Below, in pieces: positions 8,309 to 16,975 of a DNA stretch of 64,000 nt. The DNA is taken from positions 23,376 through 87,375 of the forward strand of contig NZ_JAFCKW010000025.1 in NCBI RefSeq assembly GCF_018129965.1. The letters run 5' to 3'. Every line of letters starts with the position of its first letter. Positions within the stretch are counted from its first letter, which is position 1. Under the pieces are notes generated by a model. It was not told where the DNA came from and searched no databases. It worked only from the letters and a program-made list of their open reading frames with translations. This stretch comes from Bradyrhizobium diazoefficiens. Lineage in GTDB: Bacteria; Pseudomonadota; Alphaproteobacteria; Rhizobiales; Xanthobacteraceae. Position numbers and translations under genes: made by a program.

Positions 8309-8935
8309 CTATTGATCTCTTGCGCTGGCGGTCGATACCGCCGGCTTGGTATCGCCGAGCGAGACCCAGACGTTGGGATCGCTCTGCGACTGGCGCTTGA
8401 CGAAGCGGTAGCCGGTCTCCGTCCAGGCAACGACGTTCTCGTTCTGATTGTCGAGAACGAACTCGCCCTTGTCGGTCTTCACCGTCAGTACCGCGTGCCC
8501 TTCGCCCTTTTTGTCGCGCACGACGGTGATGAGCAGGGCCTCGCGCGGCCATCCGGCATCGATCAGCATCTTGCGCTTCAACAACACGTAGTCTTCACAG
8601 TCGCCGTAACCGTCGGTCGGCAGCGACCACTTCTCGATCACGCCCCAGTGCTCCTGGTCGGTCAAAGGCTTGACGGTCTCGTTGACCCAGCGATTGACCT
8701 TGACGAGGTCGCGCCATGCCGCCTGCGACATCACGATGTCGCGCGGCTGCGTCGGTCCGCCCTGGCACTGCGCGGGATTGTCCGCGCAGAATTCGACCCA
8801 GCCGATCGGCGCACGCGTGGTGTCGCCGAGGCTCGCGTAGAGCAGGCGGCTTTCGCCGGCCTGCGCTGCCGTGCCGAGTCCGAAGAGCATGACGGCCAGC
8901 GCAAGACCCTTCCGCTGTCCCCTGAAGTCCAACAT
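8309..8935 (-). CDS. bacterial transglutaminase-like cysteine proteinase (BTLCP family)
   Basis: 208 residues with a Sec signal peptide (hydrophobic 10-22, cleavage near AQA at 24-26). The transglutaminase-fold triad is visible as Cys113 in GDCEDYV, His147 in EGHAVL and Asp162 in VLDNQ, the pattern of the BTLCP (DUF920) family of periplasmic cysteine proteases. In other bacteria the family includes LapG, which is controlled by c-di-GMP receptors. No LapD or adhesin gene is nearby, so that link is not supported here. A terminator and candidate sRNA follow the stop. Confidence 0.87.
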   Translation of the reverse strand: MLDFRGQRKGLALAVMLFGLGTAAQAGESRLLYASLGDTTRAPIGWVEFCADNPAQCQGGPTQPRDIVMSQAAWRDLVKVNRWVNETVKPLTDQEHWGVIEKWSLPTDGYGDCEDYVLLKRKMLIDAGWPREALLITVVRDKKGEGHAVLTVKTDKGEFVLDNQNENVVAWTETGYRFVKRQSQSDPNVWVSLGDTKPAVSTASARDQ

Positions 8936-9193
8936 TGCGGCCCCCGTTTCTTGTTGGGACCACCATGCGCATGGAGCTTTTGAGCGGCCGCTAAGTCAGC
9001 CAAGTCAAGTCGAGACGAATACGAGTAAAAGGCGCGGCGAATACGATCTATACTTGAGTCAAATTCGAATAAAATTGGACATGACTGCAATTGATTCAAA
9101 TTCTAGCTGTTAACGCGAAAACGCTGGCGGAAACCGCCGTTCCGCGCGCAAAAGGCTCCTGCGTTAACGCGCCCATGGCCCCCCGCACGCACG

Positions 9194-9227
9194 AAAAAGG
9201 CGGCGTCCGCATCGCGGAGGCCGCCTT
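9194..9227 (-). terminator. intrinsic terminator downstream of the PilZ gene
   Basis: Hairpin AAGGCGGC / GCCGCCTT (9197-9204 with 9220-9227), with an inner 5-bp stem TCCGC/GCGGA around ATC. On the minus strand it is followed by a T-tract (plus-strand A-run 9194-9198). The rest of the 330-bp space 8936-9265 shows no gene. It holds the promoter side of the BTLCP gene and an AT-rich stretch at about 9015-9115. Confidence 0.85.
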
Positions 9228-9265
9228 CAGGTCTGGAATTCCCGTGGTTTGGACGTCCTTGCGCT

Positions 9266-9877
9266 TTACCGCGCGGTAACGCTCTCTTCGAGAGTTTCGA
9301 TCGGCTGCGCGTGGACGAACTCCAGTGCGAAGCCGTCCTCGATGTTTCGGACCACGCGGCCCTGGACCCGGCCGAGCAGGACGCTCGATTTCAGCGGCGG
9401 ACGGTTTTCGGCGGCAATGGCCGCGCCGGACAGCGAAAGGTCGATGATGCGGCAGGTCATCTTGGTGCCGTCCTCGAGCGTCAGCACCGCGATCGGGTTG
9501 CGCGGCACGATACGGTCGTGGCGGCGGTCCTCCGGCAGATTCAGGATGTCGCGGTTGGCCAGCCAGGTAAGCTGTGCCGCGAGCTTGTCGCGCTTGCGCG
9601 GGGTCGCACCCACCGTCATGGCGAAGCCATTGTCGATGATGCGGGTGATCTTGCCCTCGACACGGCCGATATGGTCGAGATACGCCACCACCCGGTCGCC
9701 GACATTGCCGATGCCGGGGGCGAGCAGGGCCAGCCCGCCGGGCGACATGTTGATCACCTGACAGGGAAATTCCCGGCGGTCCGGCAGCATGTAGCGGCCG
9801 AGCAGGTGAACCTTCACCCGCTGGAAACGCCGACGTTCCTCGGCGGCCGGAAGAAATTTTTTGCTAGCCAACGCCAT
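9266..9877 (-). CDS. tandem PilZ domain protein (probable c-di-GMP receptor)
   Basis: 203 residues from the ATG at 9877; the longer frame adds 18 unconvincing residues. Two PilZ repeats are seen. The first has RRRFQR (residues 15-20) and NMSPGG (43-48), matching RxxxR and the [D/N]xSxxG motif. The second has the arginine-rich RHDRIVPR and DLSLSG. By family it binds c-di-GMP and changes a motility, polysaccharide or transcription output. No partner is adjacent; the nearest c-di-GMP enzyme here is the GGDEF-EAL gene at 28.4 kb. Confidence 0.85.
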   Translation of the reverse strand: MALASKKFLPAAEERRRFQRVKVHLLGRYMLPDRREFPCQVINMSPGGLALLAPGIGNVGDRVVAYLDHIGRVEGKITRIIDNGFAMTVGATPRKRDKLAAQLTWLANRDILNLPEDRRHDRIVPRNPIAVLTLEDGTKMTCRIIDLSLSGAAIAAENRPPLKSSVLLGRVQGRVVRNIEDGFALEFVHAQPIETLEESVTAR

Positions 9878-10014
9878 TTTCAACACCCGACCCCCCGCCC
9901 GGGCGGAGTCCGCCACGACCCTAAGGTGCACAGGGTTAATGCCGCGTTAGGATTGGTTGCGTCGATTACGGACAGATACAATGCGTTCCAAGAGGCTGGT
10001 CAACGGCAGGCCGG

Positions 10015-11205
10015 TCAGGCCTGTCTCGTCCCCCGGCGATACAACCCCAGCAGCAGCGCCAGCAGCACGGCGGCCGACAGCCCGAGTGACCAGTGAATGC
10101 CGATCGCTGCCCCCACCACGCCGACCGTGATGCCGCTGAAGGCCCGCATGCCGAGACCGGCCATATTATAGAGGCCCACGACCCGCCCGCGGATGTCGTG
10201 CGGCGCGTTCAGCTGCACCAGCGCCTGCGCCATGGTGTTGAACGACAGTTCAAAGAAGCCCGCGAAGAACAGCAGCACGATCGCGACCGGATAGAACCGC
10301 ACCGCGGCGAAGCCGAGCAGTGCCACGGCCCACAGCATCGCGAGCGTGATCGCGGTGCGCGGCGTGCCCTTCAGCCGCCCCCAGGATTCCAGGACAAGGC
10401 CGGCGAGCAACGCGCCGCCGGCATCGGCTGCGAGCAGCACGCTGTAGGAGACGCCGGGATCGCCATGGCCGAGATCGCCGGCAAAGCCCGGCATCTGGGC
10501 GTGATAGGCATTGCCGATCATGAAGGAGGTGAGGCCGGCAAGCCATGTCATCGCCGACAGCACCGGCTGGGTGCCGATCGCGCGGATGGTCAGCAGGATA
10601 TCGGCAAAGCCGCGCATGGCGAAGCGCCTCACAGCGATGCTCTTGTCGCGCACGGGCGCCCAGAACAGCCAGATCAGCATCGGCAGATAAAACAGCGTGT
10701 TGAAGATGATGCCGTGCGAGGTGCCGAGCGTGAGCATGATCACGCCGCCCACGGCAGGTCCGACCAGGATGCCGAGATAGCGCGCCATCGCGTTGAGCCG
10801 CACGCTGCTCGGCAGGTCCGCCGGGGCGACGAGGTCGTAGAGCAGGAGCTGGTTCGGCGTCTGCCAGAGCACGCCGGCGCAGCCGTGGATCACCAGCAGC
10901 AGCATGGCGTGCCACATCTGGATCGTGTCGGTGATGAAGAAGAAGCCCCAGCCGGCGGACGCGATAATGAACAGCAGCATGCCGCACTGGATGATGCGGC
11001 GCGGATCGAACCGGTCGGCGAGCCCGCCGACCGCGACCGAGAACAGCAGGAAGGGCAGCCAGTGCGACAGCACGGCAAAACCGCCAAGGGTCGGCGAATG
11101 GAATTTCTGGAACACCACCCAATAGCTGATCACATGCTCGATATTGTCGGCCATCATCGCCAGCACATAGGCGATGAACTGGAGGCGGTAGGGCACGGAC
11201 TTCAT
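10015..11205 (-). CDS. major facilitator superfamily transporter
   Basis: 396 residues from the ATG at 11205 (MKSVPYRLQF). Upstream in-frame starts (TTG about 11256, ATG 11340) would add a non-hydrophobic tail and cannot be excluded. About 12 membrane segments are seen. The loop between helices 2 and 3 has GGLADRFDPRR, the MFS motif-A position, and a long central loop separates the halves. It resembles enterobactin-exporter/MFS_3-like proteins. Substrate unknown. Confidence 0.82.
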   Translation of the reverse strand: MKSVPYRLQFIAYVLAMMADNIEHVISYWVVFQKFHSPTLGGFAVLSHWLPFLLFSVAVGGLADRFDPRRIIQCGMLLFIIASAGWGFFFITDTIQMWHAMLLLVIHGCAGVLWQTPNQLLLYDLVAPADLPSSVRLNAMARYLGILVGPAVGGVIMLTLGTSHGIIFNTLFYLPMLIWLFWAPVRDKSIAVRRFAMRGFADILLTIRAIGTQPVLSAMTWLAGLTSFMIGNAYHAQMPGFAGDLGHGDPGVSYSVLLAADAGGALLAGLVLESWGRLKGTPRTAITLAMLWAVALLGFAAVRFYPVAIVLLFFAGFFELSFNTMAQALVQLNAPHDIRGRVVGLYNMAGLGMRAFSGITVGVVGAAIGIHWSLGLSAAVLLALLLGLYRRGTRQA

Positions 11206-11364
11206 CGCCGCGAACGAGCCGGAGGCAGCGACAGGATTTTGGGGGAGGGGATTCAAGGGACACCTGGGTAGGAACTTGAGCCGTCCGTACACGGTCGCCG
11301 GTGAGCGCTCAAGATACTTGGACGCGCGGAGACCTGCCATGCACTGCGCGCTACACGCACACTG

Positions 11365-11488
11365 CCGTCATCCAGAGGTGCGCGCTCTTGCGCGCCTCGA
11401 AGGATGAGCCACGTGCGCTCGCGGCCCATCCTTCTAGGCTCTCTTTGCGATGCTGACGCATCGCAAAGCTCGCACCTCAGGATGACGG
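11365..11488. repeat. dispersed intergenic palindromic repeat, type B
   Basis: Ends are inverted: CCGTCATCC ... AGAGGTGCG at the left and CGCACCT ... AGGATGACGG at the right. Inner arms also pair (AAGGATGAG...CCATCCTT; TTTGCGATGC...GCATCGCAAA), so the whole element can fold into one long imperfect hairpin. It resembles noncoding palindromic repeats I know from Bradyrhizobium intergenic DNA (from memory). Only one copy is in this window. No gene lies in 11206-11702. Confidence 0.6.
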
Positions 11489-11507
11489 GGAAGTTGCGGC
11501 GGCGCCG

Positions 11508-11613
11508 TAGCCCGGATCGAGCACAGCGCAATGCGGGGCCGCTGTCCCCGTATTGCGCGGAGCCTGTCATCGGGCGGCGCTTCGCGCCGACCCGGTGGCT
11601 TCATGCGGGCTAC
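11508..11613 (+). repeat. dispersed repeat, type A, copy 1
   Basis: About 106 bp bounded by the 8-bp inverted ends GTAGCCCG and CGGGCTAC. Copy 2 is at 12861-12967. They share a nearly identical core (GAGCGCAGCG-like block, GGGGCCGC, GCAGCCTGTCATCGGGCGG, GGCTTCATG). The two copies flank the alcohol dehydrogenase gene in the same orientation. Confidence 0.75.
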
Positions 11614-11702
11614 AAAACCCCACCTTGGCAGCACCGCGCATCTCACATACGCTTCGCCTCAGCCCGCACCCATCATGACAGACGGGCACCGAGGACACGC
11701 CC

Positions 11703-12854
11703 ATGGATCAAATCCGCGTCTGCACCCATGCAGGACCGGGCTCGGAGCCCGTCATCAAGACCGTCACGTGGCCGAAAGTCGGCCGCAAGGCCGCGCTGAT
11801 CAAGGTCGGCGCCTGCGGCGTCTGCGGCACCGACCTGCACATTCTGAAGGGCCACTGGCCGAAACCGCTGCCCTGGCCTTTCACGCTCGGCCACGAGATC
11901 GGCGGCGTCATCGTCGAATGCGGCGACGACTTCACCGAGGACTTCATGAGCAAGCCGCTCGCCGTCGGCTCCAAGGTGATGATTCCGCCGCTGATGCCCT
12001 GCGGCCGCTGCTACTATTGCATTCACTATCCGCAGACCGCGAACAAATGCCTGACGCCGGTCTATTACGGCCGCTATCTCGGCTTCGACGAGGCGCCGCA
12101 TCTGTGGGGCGGCTGGGCCGAATATGTCTATGTCGATCTCGAGATGCTGCCGGGCACTAAGATCTACAAGCTGCCCGACGACATGTCGCTGCGGCTCGGT
12201 GCGCTGTCGGAGCCGCTGACCTCCTGCATCCGCGCCTTCAACCGCGCCAGCCGTGCCGGCGGCTTCACGTGGGGAGACACGGTGGTGATCCAGGGCTCCG
12301 GCCCGATCGGCATTCTCGCAGTTGCGGCCGCAAGGGAGATGGGAGCAGGGCGCGTCATCTGCGTCGGCGCGCCGGAAGAGCCGCGGCTCAAGCTCGCGCG
12401 CGAGTTCGGCGCGGAGGCGACGGTAAACATCGAGGAGGTGACGTCGCCGCAGGCGCGCATCACCCGCGTGCGCGAGATCGTCGGCGGATTTGGTGCCGAT
12501 CTGGTGATGGATTGCTCCGGCCACCCCACAGCCGGCCCCGAAGGCATCGAGATGCTGCGCGACGGCGGCACCTATGTCGAGATGGGCCAGTTCACCGATG
12601 CCGGCTCGATCGAGACGTCCTGGCACCGCATCTGCACCAAGGACCTGAACGTGCTGGGATCCTGGGGCTTTACCGGCAACGATCTGCCGCTCGGCGTCGA
12701 CATGCTCCATCGCACGCGTGACAAATATCCGTGGCTGAAGATGCAGACGATCTATCCGTTCACAGAAGACGGCGTCGCACAGGCCGTGAGTGACGCGATG
12801 GCGATGAAGACGGTGAAGTCGACCATCGTCCCGTGGCCGGAATTGGTTGAATAA
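11703..12854 (+). CDS. zinc-binding alcohol dehydrogenase (MDR family)
   Basis: 383 residues. The catalytic zinc site is recognisable as Cys41 in GVCGTD and His64 in GHEIGG. The structural zinc lobe has Cys100, Cys103, Cys106 and Cys116, with a longer last spacing than the usual seven residues. The Rossmann glycine motif GSGPIG lies about residue 200. It would oxidise an alcohol or polyol with NAD(P). The gene is bracketed by two type A repeats, and the VOC gene follows in the same direction beyond the second. Substrate unknown. Confidence 0.88.
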   Translation: MDQIRVCTHAGPGSEPVIKTVTWPKVGRKAALIKVGACGVCGTDLHILKGHWPKPLPWPFTLGHEIGGVIVECGDDFTEDFMSKPLAVGSKVMIPPLMPCGRCYYCIHYPQTANKCLTPVYYGRYLGFDEAPHLWGGWAEYVYVDLEMLPGTKIYKLPDDMSLRLGALSEPLTSCIRAFNRASRAGGFTWGDTVVIQGSGPIGILAVAAAREMGAGRVICVGAPEEPRLKLAREFGAEATVNIEEVTSPQARITRVREIVGGFGADLVMDCSGHPTAGPEGIEMLRDGGTYVEMGQFTDAGSIETSWHRICTKDLNVLGSWGFTGNDLPLGVDMLHRTRDKYPWLKMQTIYPFTEDGVAQAVSDAMAMKTVKSTIVPWPELVE

Positions 12855-12860
12855 CGGAGT

Positions 12861-12967
12861 GTCGCCCGGATGGAGCGCAGCGTAATCCGGGGCCGCCGCT
12901 GCCGCATTCCGTGCAGCCTGTCATCGGGCGGTGCTTTGCGCCGACCAGTTGGCTTCATGAGGGCGAC
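12861..12967 (+). repeat. dispersed repeat, type A, copy 2
   Basis: About 107 bp with inverted ends GTCGCCC / GGGCGAC. Aligns along its length with 11508-11613. It fills the space between the alcohol dehydrogenase and the VOC gene. The extended VOC open frame at 12911-12982 reads through it and is not part of the gene. Confidence 0.75.
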
Positions 12968-12982
12968 GAGGTGGAGTTTGGA

Positions 12983-13423
12983 ATGAAGGACGAGATGACA
13001 AACGATCGGGCACCCGACCCAAGCCAACATACCCGCTCCCCCTTCAACGCCATCCGCGCGATCGACTACACAATCATCTTCGTGCGCGACATGATCGCGA
13101 TGCGCCGCTTCTACGAGGAGATCCTCGCCTTTCCGCTGTTGCGCGAGCTCTCGCCGAACTGGATCGAGTATCGCCTCGGCGGCAACACGCTGGCCTTGGC
13201 GAAGCCAGGCCGAACCGCCGCCGATTCGCCGGTGCCGCATGGCACGGCGTCGCTGCAGCTGGCCTTCAAGGTGTCCGCGGCGGAGGTCGATGCGTGCGCC
13301 GGCGAACTGGTCCGGCGTGGCGTTGCGCTGCTGTCGCCGCCGACCAACCAGGCTTTTGGGCATCGCACCTTGTTCTTCCGCGACCCCGACGGCAATCTGC
13401 TGGAGGTCTACGCGGAGATCTGA
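12983..13423 (+). CDS. VOC superfamily (glyoxalase/bleomycin-resistance fold) protein
   Basis: 146 residues from the ATG at 12983, chosen for its GGAG 8 nt upstream and because earlier codons lie in repeat DNA. The protein reads IRAIDYTIIFVRDMIAMRRFYEEIL at the start of the fold and ends with the typical LFFRDPDGNLLEVYAEI strand, whose Glu is a usual metal ligand. One VOC module has two beta-alpha-beta-beta-beta units. Members are lyases, dioxygenases or resistance proteins, and the specific activity cannot be told. Confidence 0.8.
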   Translation: MKDEMTNDRAPDPSQHTRSPFNAIRAIDYTIIFVRDMIAMRRFYEEILAFPLLRELSPNWIEYRLGGNTLALAKPGRTAADSPVPHGTASLQLAFKVSAAEVDACAGELVRRGVALLSPPTNQAFGHRTLFFRDPDGNLLEVYAEI

Positions 13424-13481
13424 GAGCGGGCGCGAAGCGACCTTTGGCCGCGAGAATTGTCCGCTTTGGAGCAAAAATTCG

Positions 13482-13625
13482 CTACATCCAGCAAAACGGC
13501 CCGAAAACGCTGGATGTAGTGGGTCAGCCTCCCGGTAAGCTTATTCGCGATGGCGCCAAAGCCATGCATCATAGGCATGGTGATTTGTCCGCGCTTGGCG
13601 TAAAGAGCGTCCAAATCAAATCACC
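13482..13625 (+). promoter_or_regulatory. hairpin-rich leader of the DEAD-box helicase gene
   Basis: Three inverted repeats lie in order in the 290-bp space before the helicase start. They are an 11-bp perfect pair CTACATCCAGC / GCTGGATGTAG (13482-13492, 13509-13519), a 6-bp CCATGC / GCATGG (13562-13567, 13575-13580), and a 9-bp GGTGATTTG / CAAATCACC (13579-13587, 13617-13625). The last two overlap by two bases and could compete. Cold-shock helicase mRNAs in other bacteria have long structured leaders; such control here is inference. Confidence 0.45.
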
Positions 13626-13713
13626 ACGCGTGCGGCTGGACCATTTTGCCGCCTACGCAGCTTCAGGTCGCGCGGCTCGACGTTCCGCGCCTGGACCAAC
13701 CAAGGTTTATCCC

Positions 13714-15684
13714 GTGTCTTTCCCGACCCTGAGTGCGCCGCTCGCCAAAGCTTTGGCCGAGCGCAACTACGACCGTCCGACCCCCGTTCAGCTCGCCGTG
13801 CTTGCGGCGGAAGCCGCCGACCGCGACCTTCTGGTCTCGGCCCAGACCGGCTCCGGCAAGACCCTCGCTTACGGACTGGCCATGGCCAGGGATCTGCTCG
13901 GCGACGCCGAGCGGTTCGAGCGGGCGGGCGCACCGCTCGCCCTGATCGTGGCGCCGACCCGCGAACTCGCCTTGCAAGTTCAGCGCGAATTGGCCTGGCT
14001 GTACGAGCATGCGAACGGGCGCGTCGTCTCCTGCGTCGGCGGCATGGATCCGCGCCGCGAGCAGCGCGAGCTTGCGGCCGGCGCGCACATCGTCGTCGGC
14101 ACGCCCGGACGTTTGTGCGACCATCTGCGTCGCAACCGTCTCGACATCTCCGAATTGAAGGTCGTCGTGCTTGACGAGGCCGACGAGATGCTCAATCTCG
14201 GCTTTCGCGAGGACATGGAATTCATCCTCAAGACCACGCCGGAGACGCGCCGGACGCTGCTGTTCTCGGCGACGTTTCCGCGCGGCATCGTCGCGCTGGC
14301 CAAGCAATATCAGCAGCAGGCGTTCCGGATCGAGGTCGCCGGCGATGAGGGCGGTCACGCCGACATCGAGTACCGCGCCATCCGGGTTGCTCCCGGCGAC
14401 GTCGAACACGCCGTCGTCAACGTGCTGCGCTTCTATGAATCGCCGAGCGCGCTGGTGTTCTGCAGCACCCGCGATGGCGTCAGGCATCTGCAGGCGGCGC
14501 TGCTGGAGCGCGGCTTCTCCGTGGTCGCTCTGTCGGGCGAATTGACGCAGAACGAGCGAACCACGGCGCTGCAGTCGCTGCGCGACGGGCGCGCCCGCGT
14601 TTGCGTCGCGACCGACGTCGCTGCCCGCGGCATCGACCTGCCGAGCCTCGATCTCGTCATTCACGCCGACCTGCCCAACGACGCCGAGGTGATGCAGCAT
14701 CGCTCCGGCCGCACGGGACGTGCGGGCCGCAAGGGCACCAGCGTCCTGATCGTCGTGCCCGCACGGCGGCGGCGCGCCGAACTGCTGCTCAATCTGTCGG
14801 GCATCGATGCGGTCTGGGGCACGGCGCCACAGGCGGACGAGATCCGCAAGCTCGATCACGCGCGCATGAAGGACGTCCTGTTCACCGAGGAGACGACCGC
14901 CGACGACCAGGTTCTCGCGCAGGCGTTGCTGGCCGAGCGGTCGGCCGAGGATATTGCAGCGGCGCTTGCGCGGCTCTATCGCGCGCGGCTGCCGTCGCCC
15001 GAAGACATCATCGATCCCGGCGAGCGAACGGGCCGGCCGCGCGAGGATCGCGGCCGCAACGACGTCCGCTCGCCGCGCGACGACGCCCGCAATTCGCGCG
15101 GCGATGACCGCTCCGAGCGGCCTCGTCCCAAACCAGGAAAATCGTCCGCGAAACACGGCATGGCGGACGGCAGCGTCTGGTTCCGCGCCAACATCGGACG
15201 CAAGAAGAATGCGGAGGCGCGGTGGCTGCTGCCGATGATCTGCCGTCGCGGCGGCATCGACAAGGGCGACATCGGTGCCATCAAGATCATGGACACCACG
15301 ACCGAGTTCGAGATTTCCGAGCGGGTCGCGGAGTCTTTCGCAGCGAAGATCAAGCGTCCCGACAAGGAAGACAATATCCGCCTCGAGCCGATGGCGGACA
15401 CGCCGCAGCGCGAGACGCTTGTCGACAAGCGGCCGCACACGCCTCGGCGCGAGTCCGGTGACGGCGATCATCGCGAACGTCGCGACGATCGCGCGCGCGA
15501 GGTCAGTGACTTCAAGCCACGCGGCAAGGCGCAGGGCGAGCGCGGTCCGAAGTTCGAGGACGCTGCTTCCTTCGGAAAGAAAAACAAGCACAAGAACAAG
15601 CCGGGTCGCGCAGAGCCGTCGGTCACGCCGTGGGCCGGAAAGGGCGCGCCGGGAAAGAAGCCCAAGAAGAAACATCGGGGCTGA
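13714..15684 (+). CDS. DEAD-box ATP-dependent RNA helicase with DbpA-type RNA-binding domain
   Basis: 656 residues from the GTG at 13714, which has AAGG about 9 nt upstream. Motifs in order: Q-motif region with Gln26, Walker A AQTGSGKT (43-50), APTRELA, TPGRL, DEADEML, SATFPRG, then the second RecA domain ending ARGIDLP and HRSGRTGRAG. After an acidic/arginine-rich linker, about residues 480-560 (SVWFRANIGRKKNAEARWLL...) match the DbpA RNA-binding domain, and the tail is very basic (KKPKKKHRG). It remodels structured RNA or ribosome assembly intermediates. The large antisense frame opposite is a composition artefact. Confidence 0.92.
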   Translation: MSFPTLSAPLAKALAERNYDRPTPVQLAVLAAEAADRDLLVSAQTGSGKTLAYGLAMARDLLGDAERFERAGAPLALIVAPTRELALQVQRELAWLYEHANGRVVSCVGGMDPRREQRELAAGAHIVVGTPGRLCDHLRRNRLDISELKVVVLDEADEMLNLGFREDMEFILKTTPETRRTLLFSATFPRGIVALAKQYQQQAFRIEVAGDEGGHADIEYRAIRVAPGDVEHAVVNVLRFYESPSALVFCSTRDGVRHLQAALLERGFSVVALSGELTQNERTTALQSLRDGRARVCVATDVAARGIDLPSLDLVIHADLPNDAEVMQHRSGRTGRAGRKGTSVLIVVPARRRRAELLLNLSGIDAVWGTAPQADEIRKLDHARMKDVLFTEETTADDQVLAQALLAERSAEDIAAALARLYRARLPSPEDIIDPGERTGRPREDRGRNDVRSPRDDARNSRGDDRSERPRPKPGKSSAKHGMADGSVWFRANIGRKKNAEARWLLPMICRRGGIDKGDIGAIKIMDTTTEFEISERVAESFAAKIKRPDKEDNIRLEPMADTPQRETLVDKRPHTPRRESGDGDHRERRDDRAREVSDFKPRGKAQGERGPKFEDAASFGKKNKHKNKPGRAEPSVTPWAGKGAPGKKPKKKHRG

Positions 15685-15692
15685 AGCGCTGT

Positions 15693-15713
15693 CGATCGCG
15701 CGGGGCGCGATCG
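15693..15713. terminator. hairpin between convergent helicase and GNAT genes
   Basis: Perfect 9-bp stem CGATCGCGC / GCGCGATCG with a GGG loop in the 39-bp space between two converging stop codons. There is no T-tract on either side, so it is a likely but not certain shared 3' end. Confidence 0.5.
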
Positions 15714-15723
15714 GGACTGGACG

Positions 15724-16230
15724 CTACGTCGCCCTGACGTCGCGCAGCATATAGGTCGCGTTCTCGCCATAGGAGGCGAGCTTCGCGTACAGTTCCGCAT
15801 CCGTCGCAACCGGCCGGAAGCCGAGACGTTCCCACAATGGCCGCGTGGCGTAGACCGAGACCAGCGCGAGCGTCGTGATGTTCGAAGCGCGCGCCAGCGC
15901 CTCGACCGTCGCGACATAGTCCCGCGCTATGCCGCCGCGAAACTCCGGCAGCACCGCGACATCGTGCACATAGATGCAATCCGCGTCCTCGGGCAGCCGT
16001 TCGAGCAAGCCGTCGAGCTGCGGGATCCGATGCTGCGTCCAGGGATGCGCGAGTGCGTAGCCGCCGATCGCATCGCCCGAAACCAGCACGCAGCAGCCAT
16101 CGGGATAGAGCCGCAGCTTCTCCGCGAAGACTTCGGGACGTTCCGGCAGATCAGGATGGATCCGCGTCGCGATCGCGCTGATCGCGGGCAGGTCGGAGAT
16201 GCGAAGGGGACGCCAATGCGGCTTGCTCAT
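15724..16230 (-). CDS. GNAT family N-acetyltransferase
   Basis: 168 residues. The fold is recognisable from the N-terminal RISDLPAISAIATRIHPDL, the central strand DCIYVHDVAVLPEFRGGIARDY, where the normal acetyl-CoA loop (Q/RxxGxG/A) appears as RGGIA, and the C-terminal VYATRPLWERLGFRPV. Transfers an acyl group from acyl-CoA to an amine; substrate unknown. Converges with the helicase gene. Confidence 0.83.
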   Translation of the reverse strand: MSKPHWRPLRISDLPAISAIATRIHPDLPERPEVFAEKLRLYPDGCCVLVSGDAIGGYALAHPWTQHRIPQLDGLLERLPEDADCIYVHDVAVLPEFRGGIARDYVATVEALARASNITTLALVSVYATRPLWERLGFRPVATDAELYAKLASYGENATYMLRDVRAT

Positions 16231-16347
16231 GTCTGTTCGTCCGGTCCGTCTGTCTCAGCCCAGTTTATTCCGCCGCGACGCCGCGCGCAGCGAAAAATAT
16301 CTTTGCCGTCGCTGCCGGAATACGGCGCGATGCGCGGCGTCCTACCC

Positions 16348-16366
16348 CATGCAAGCCAATTGCATG
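16348..16366. promoter_or_regulatory. inverted repeat CATGCAA-N5-TTGCATG upstream of the YxFxxD protein gene
   Basis: Perfect 7-bp arms with spacer GCCAA, 12 nt before the ATG at 16379 and overlapping the ribosome-binding region. A related continuous palindrome, CATGCAATTGCATG, covers the start of the MFS gene at 36499. Possible operator or translation-control hairpin; function unproven. Confidence 0.3.
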
Positions 16367-16378
16367 ACAGGAGAGACC

Positions 16379-16768
16379 ATGACGACATCCAGGATCCGCC
16401 TCGCACTCACGCTCGCCGCGGCGCTCGCGATCATCCCCGCCGCCTACGCCGCACCGCCGACCAAGACCGGCAAGACCGACAAGGGCAACGTGCTCACCGA
16501 CGCCAAGGGCATGAGCCTCTACACTTTCGACAAGGATGCGGACGGCAAGTCGGCCTGCAACGGCCCCTGCGCGACCAACTGGCCGGTGCTGAAGGCAGAG
16601 GCGAGCGACGCCGCCGGCGACGGCTACTCCATCATCACCCGCGACGACGGGTCCAAGCAGTGGGCCTACAAGGGCAAGCCGCTCTACACCTTCGCCAAGG
16701 ACACCAAGCCCGGCGACGTGACCGGCGACGGTTTCCTCAACGGCGCCTGGCACCTGGCGACGCCGTAA
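16379..16768 (+). CDS. exported YxFxxD-repeat protein (COG4315-like)
   Basis: 129 residues from the ATG at 16379, preceded by AGGAGAG. Residues 1-23 are a Sec signal peptide ending AYAA. Two copies of the Yx[FWY]xxD motif (YTFDKD and YTFAKD) lie in the MSLYTFDKDADGKSACNGPC and KPLYTFAKDTKPGDV contexts. These are the mark of the 'secreted repeat of unknown function' lipoprotein-like family. A Cys pair (CNGPC) lies in between. There is no lipobox, so it is probably periplasmic. Biochemical function is unknown. Confidence 0.82.
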   Translation: MTTSRIRLALTLAAALAIIPAAYAAPPTKTGKTDKGNVLTDAKGMSLYTFDKDADGKSACNGPCATNWPVLKAEASDAAGDGYSIITRDDGSKQWAYKGKPLYTFAKDTKPGDVTGDGFLNGAWHLATP

Positions 16769-16780
16769 AGGCGGTCTCTC

Positions 16781-16836
16781 GCCCCGGACGCAGCGCAGCG
16801 CCCCTTTTGGCGGTGCGCTGCAGAGCCGGGACACGA
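16781..16836 (+). repeat. dispersed repeat, type C, truncated copy
   Basis: Contains the type C core CCCCGGACGCAGCGCAGCG followed by GGTGCGCTGCAGAGCCGGG, whose halves pair into a hairpin. Longer copies are at 22624-22766 (opposite strand) and 28004-28141. Lies between two plus-strand genes. Confidence 0.7.
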
Positions 16837-16975
16837 GTGGGCTTCAACAGTCACCCACCATCGCGCCCGCCATTCGCAGCGTGCGACGGCGCAGAGCACG
16901 ACTTGGTAACCCCACGCCTTGTAATCGACGGATTCATCGCCATTTCGAGCTGACACAAGCCGAAAGGGCATTTCG

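Noticed and set aside
8309..9877. LapG/LapD-like c-di-GMP proteolysis module (BTLCP next to PilZ)
   Set aside because: The two genes are separated by a terminator, and no LapD-like membrane receptor or large adhesin is present, so adjacency alone is weak.
13663..15675. 670-residue minus-strand open frame opposite the helicase gene
   Set aside because: Arg/Ala-rich with no motif, and exactly opposite a gene with complete DEAD-box motifs. GC-rich codon usage leaves long antisense frames open.
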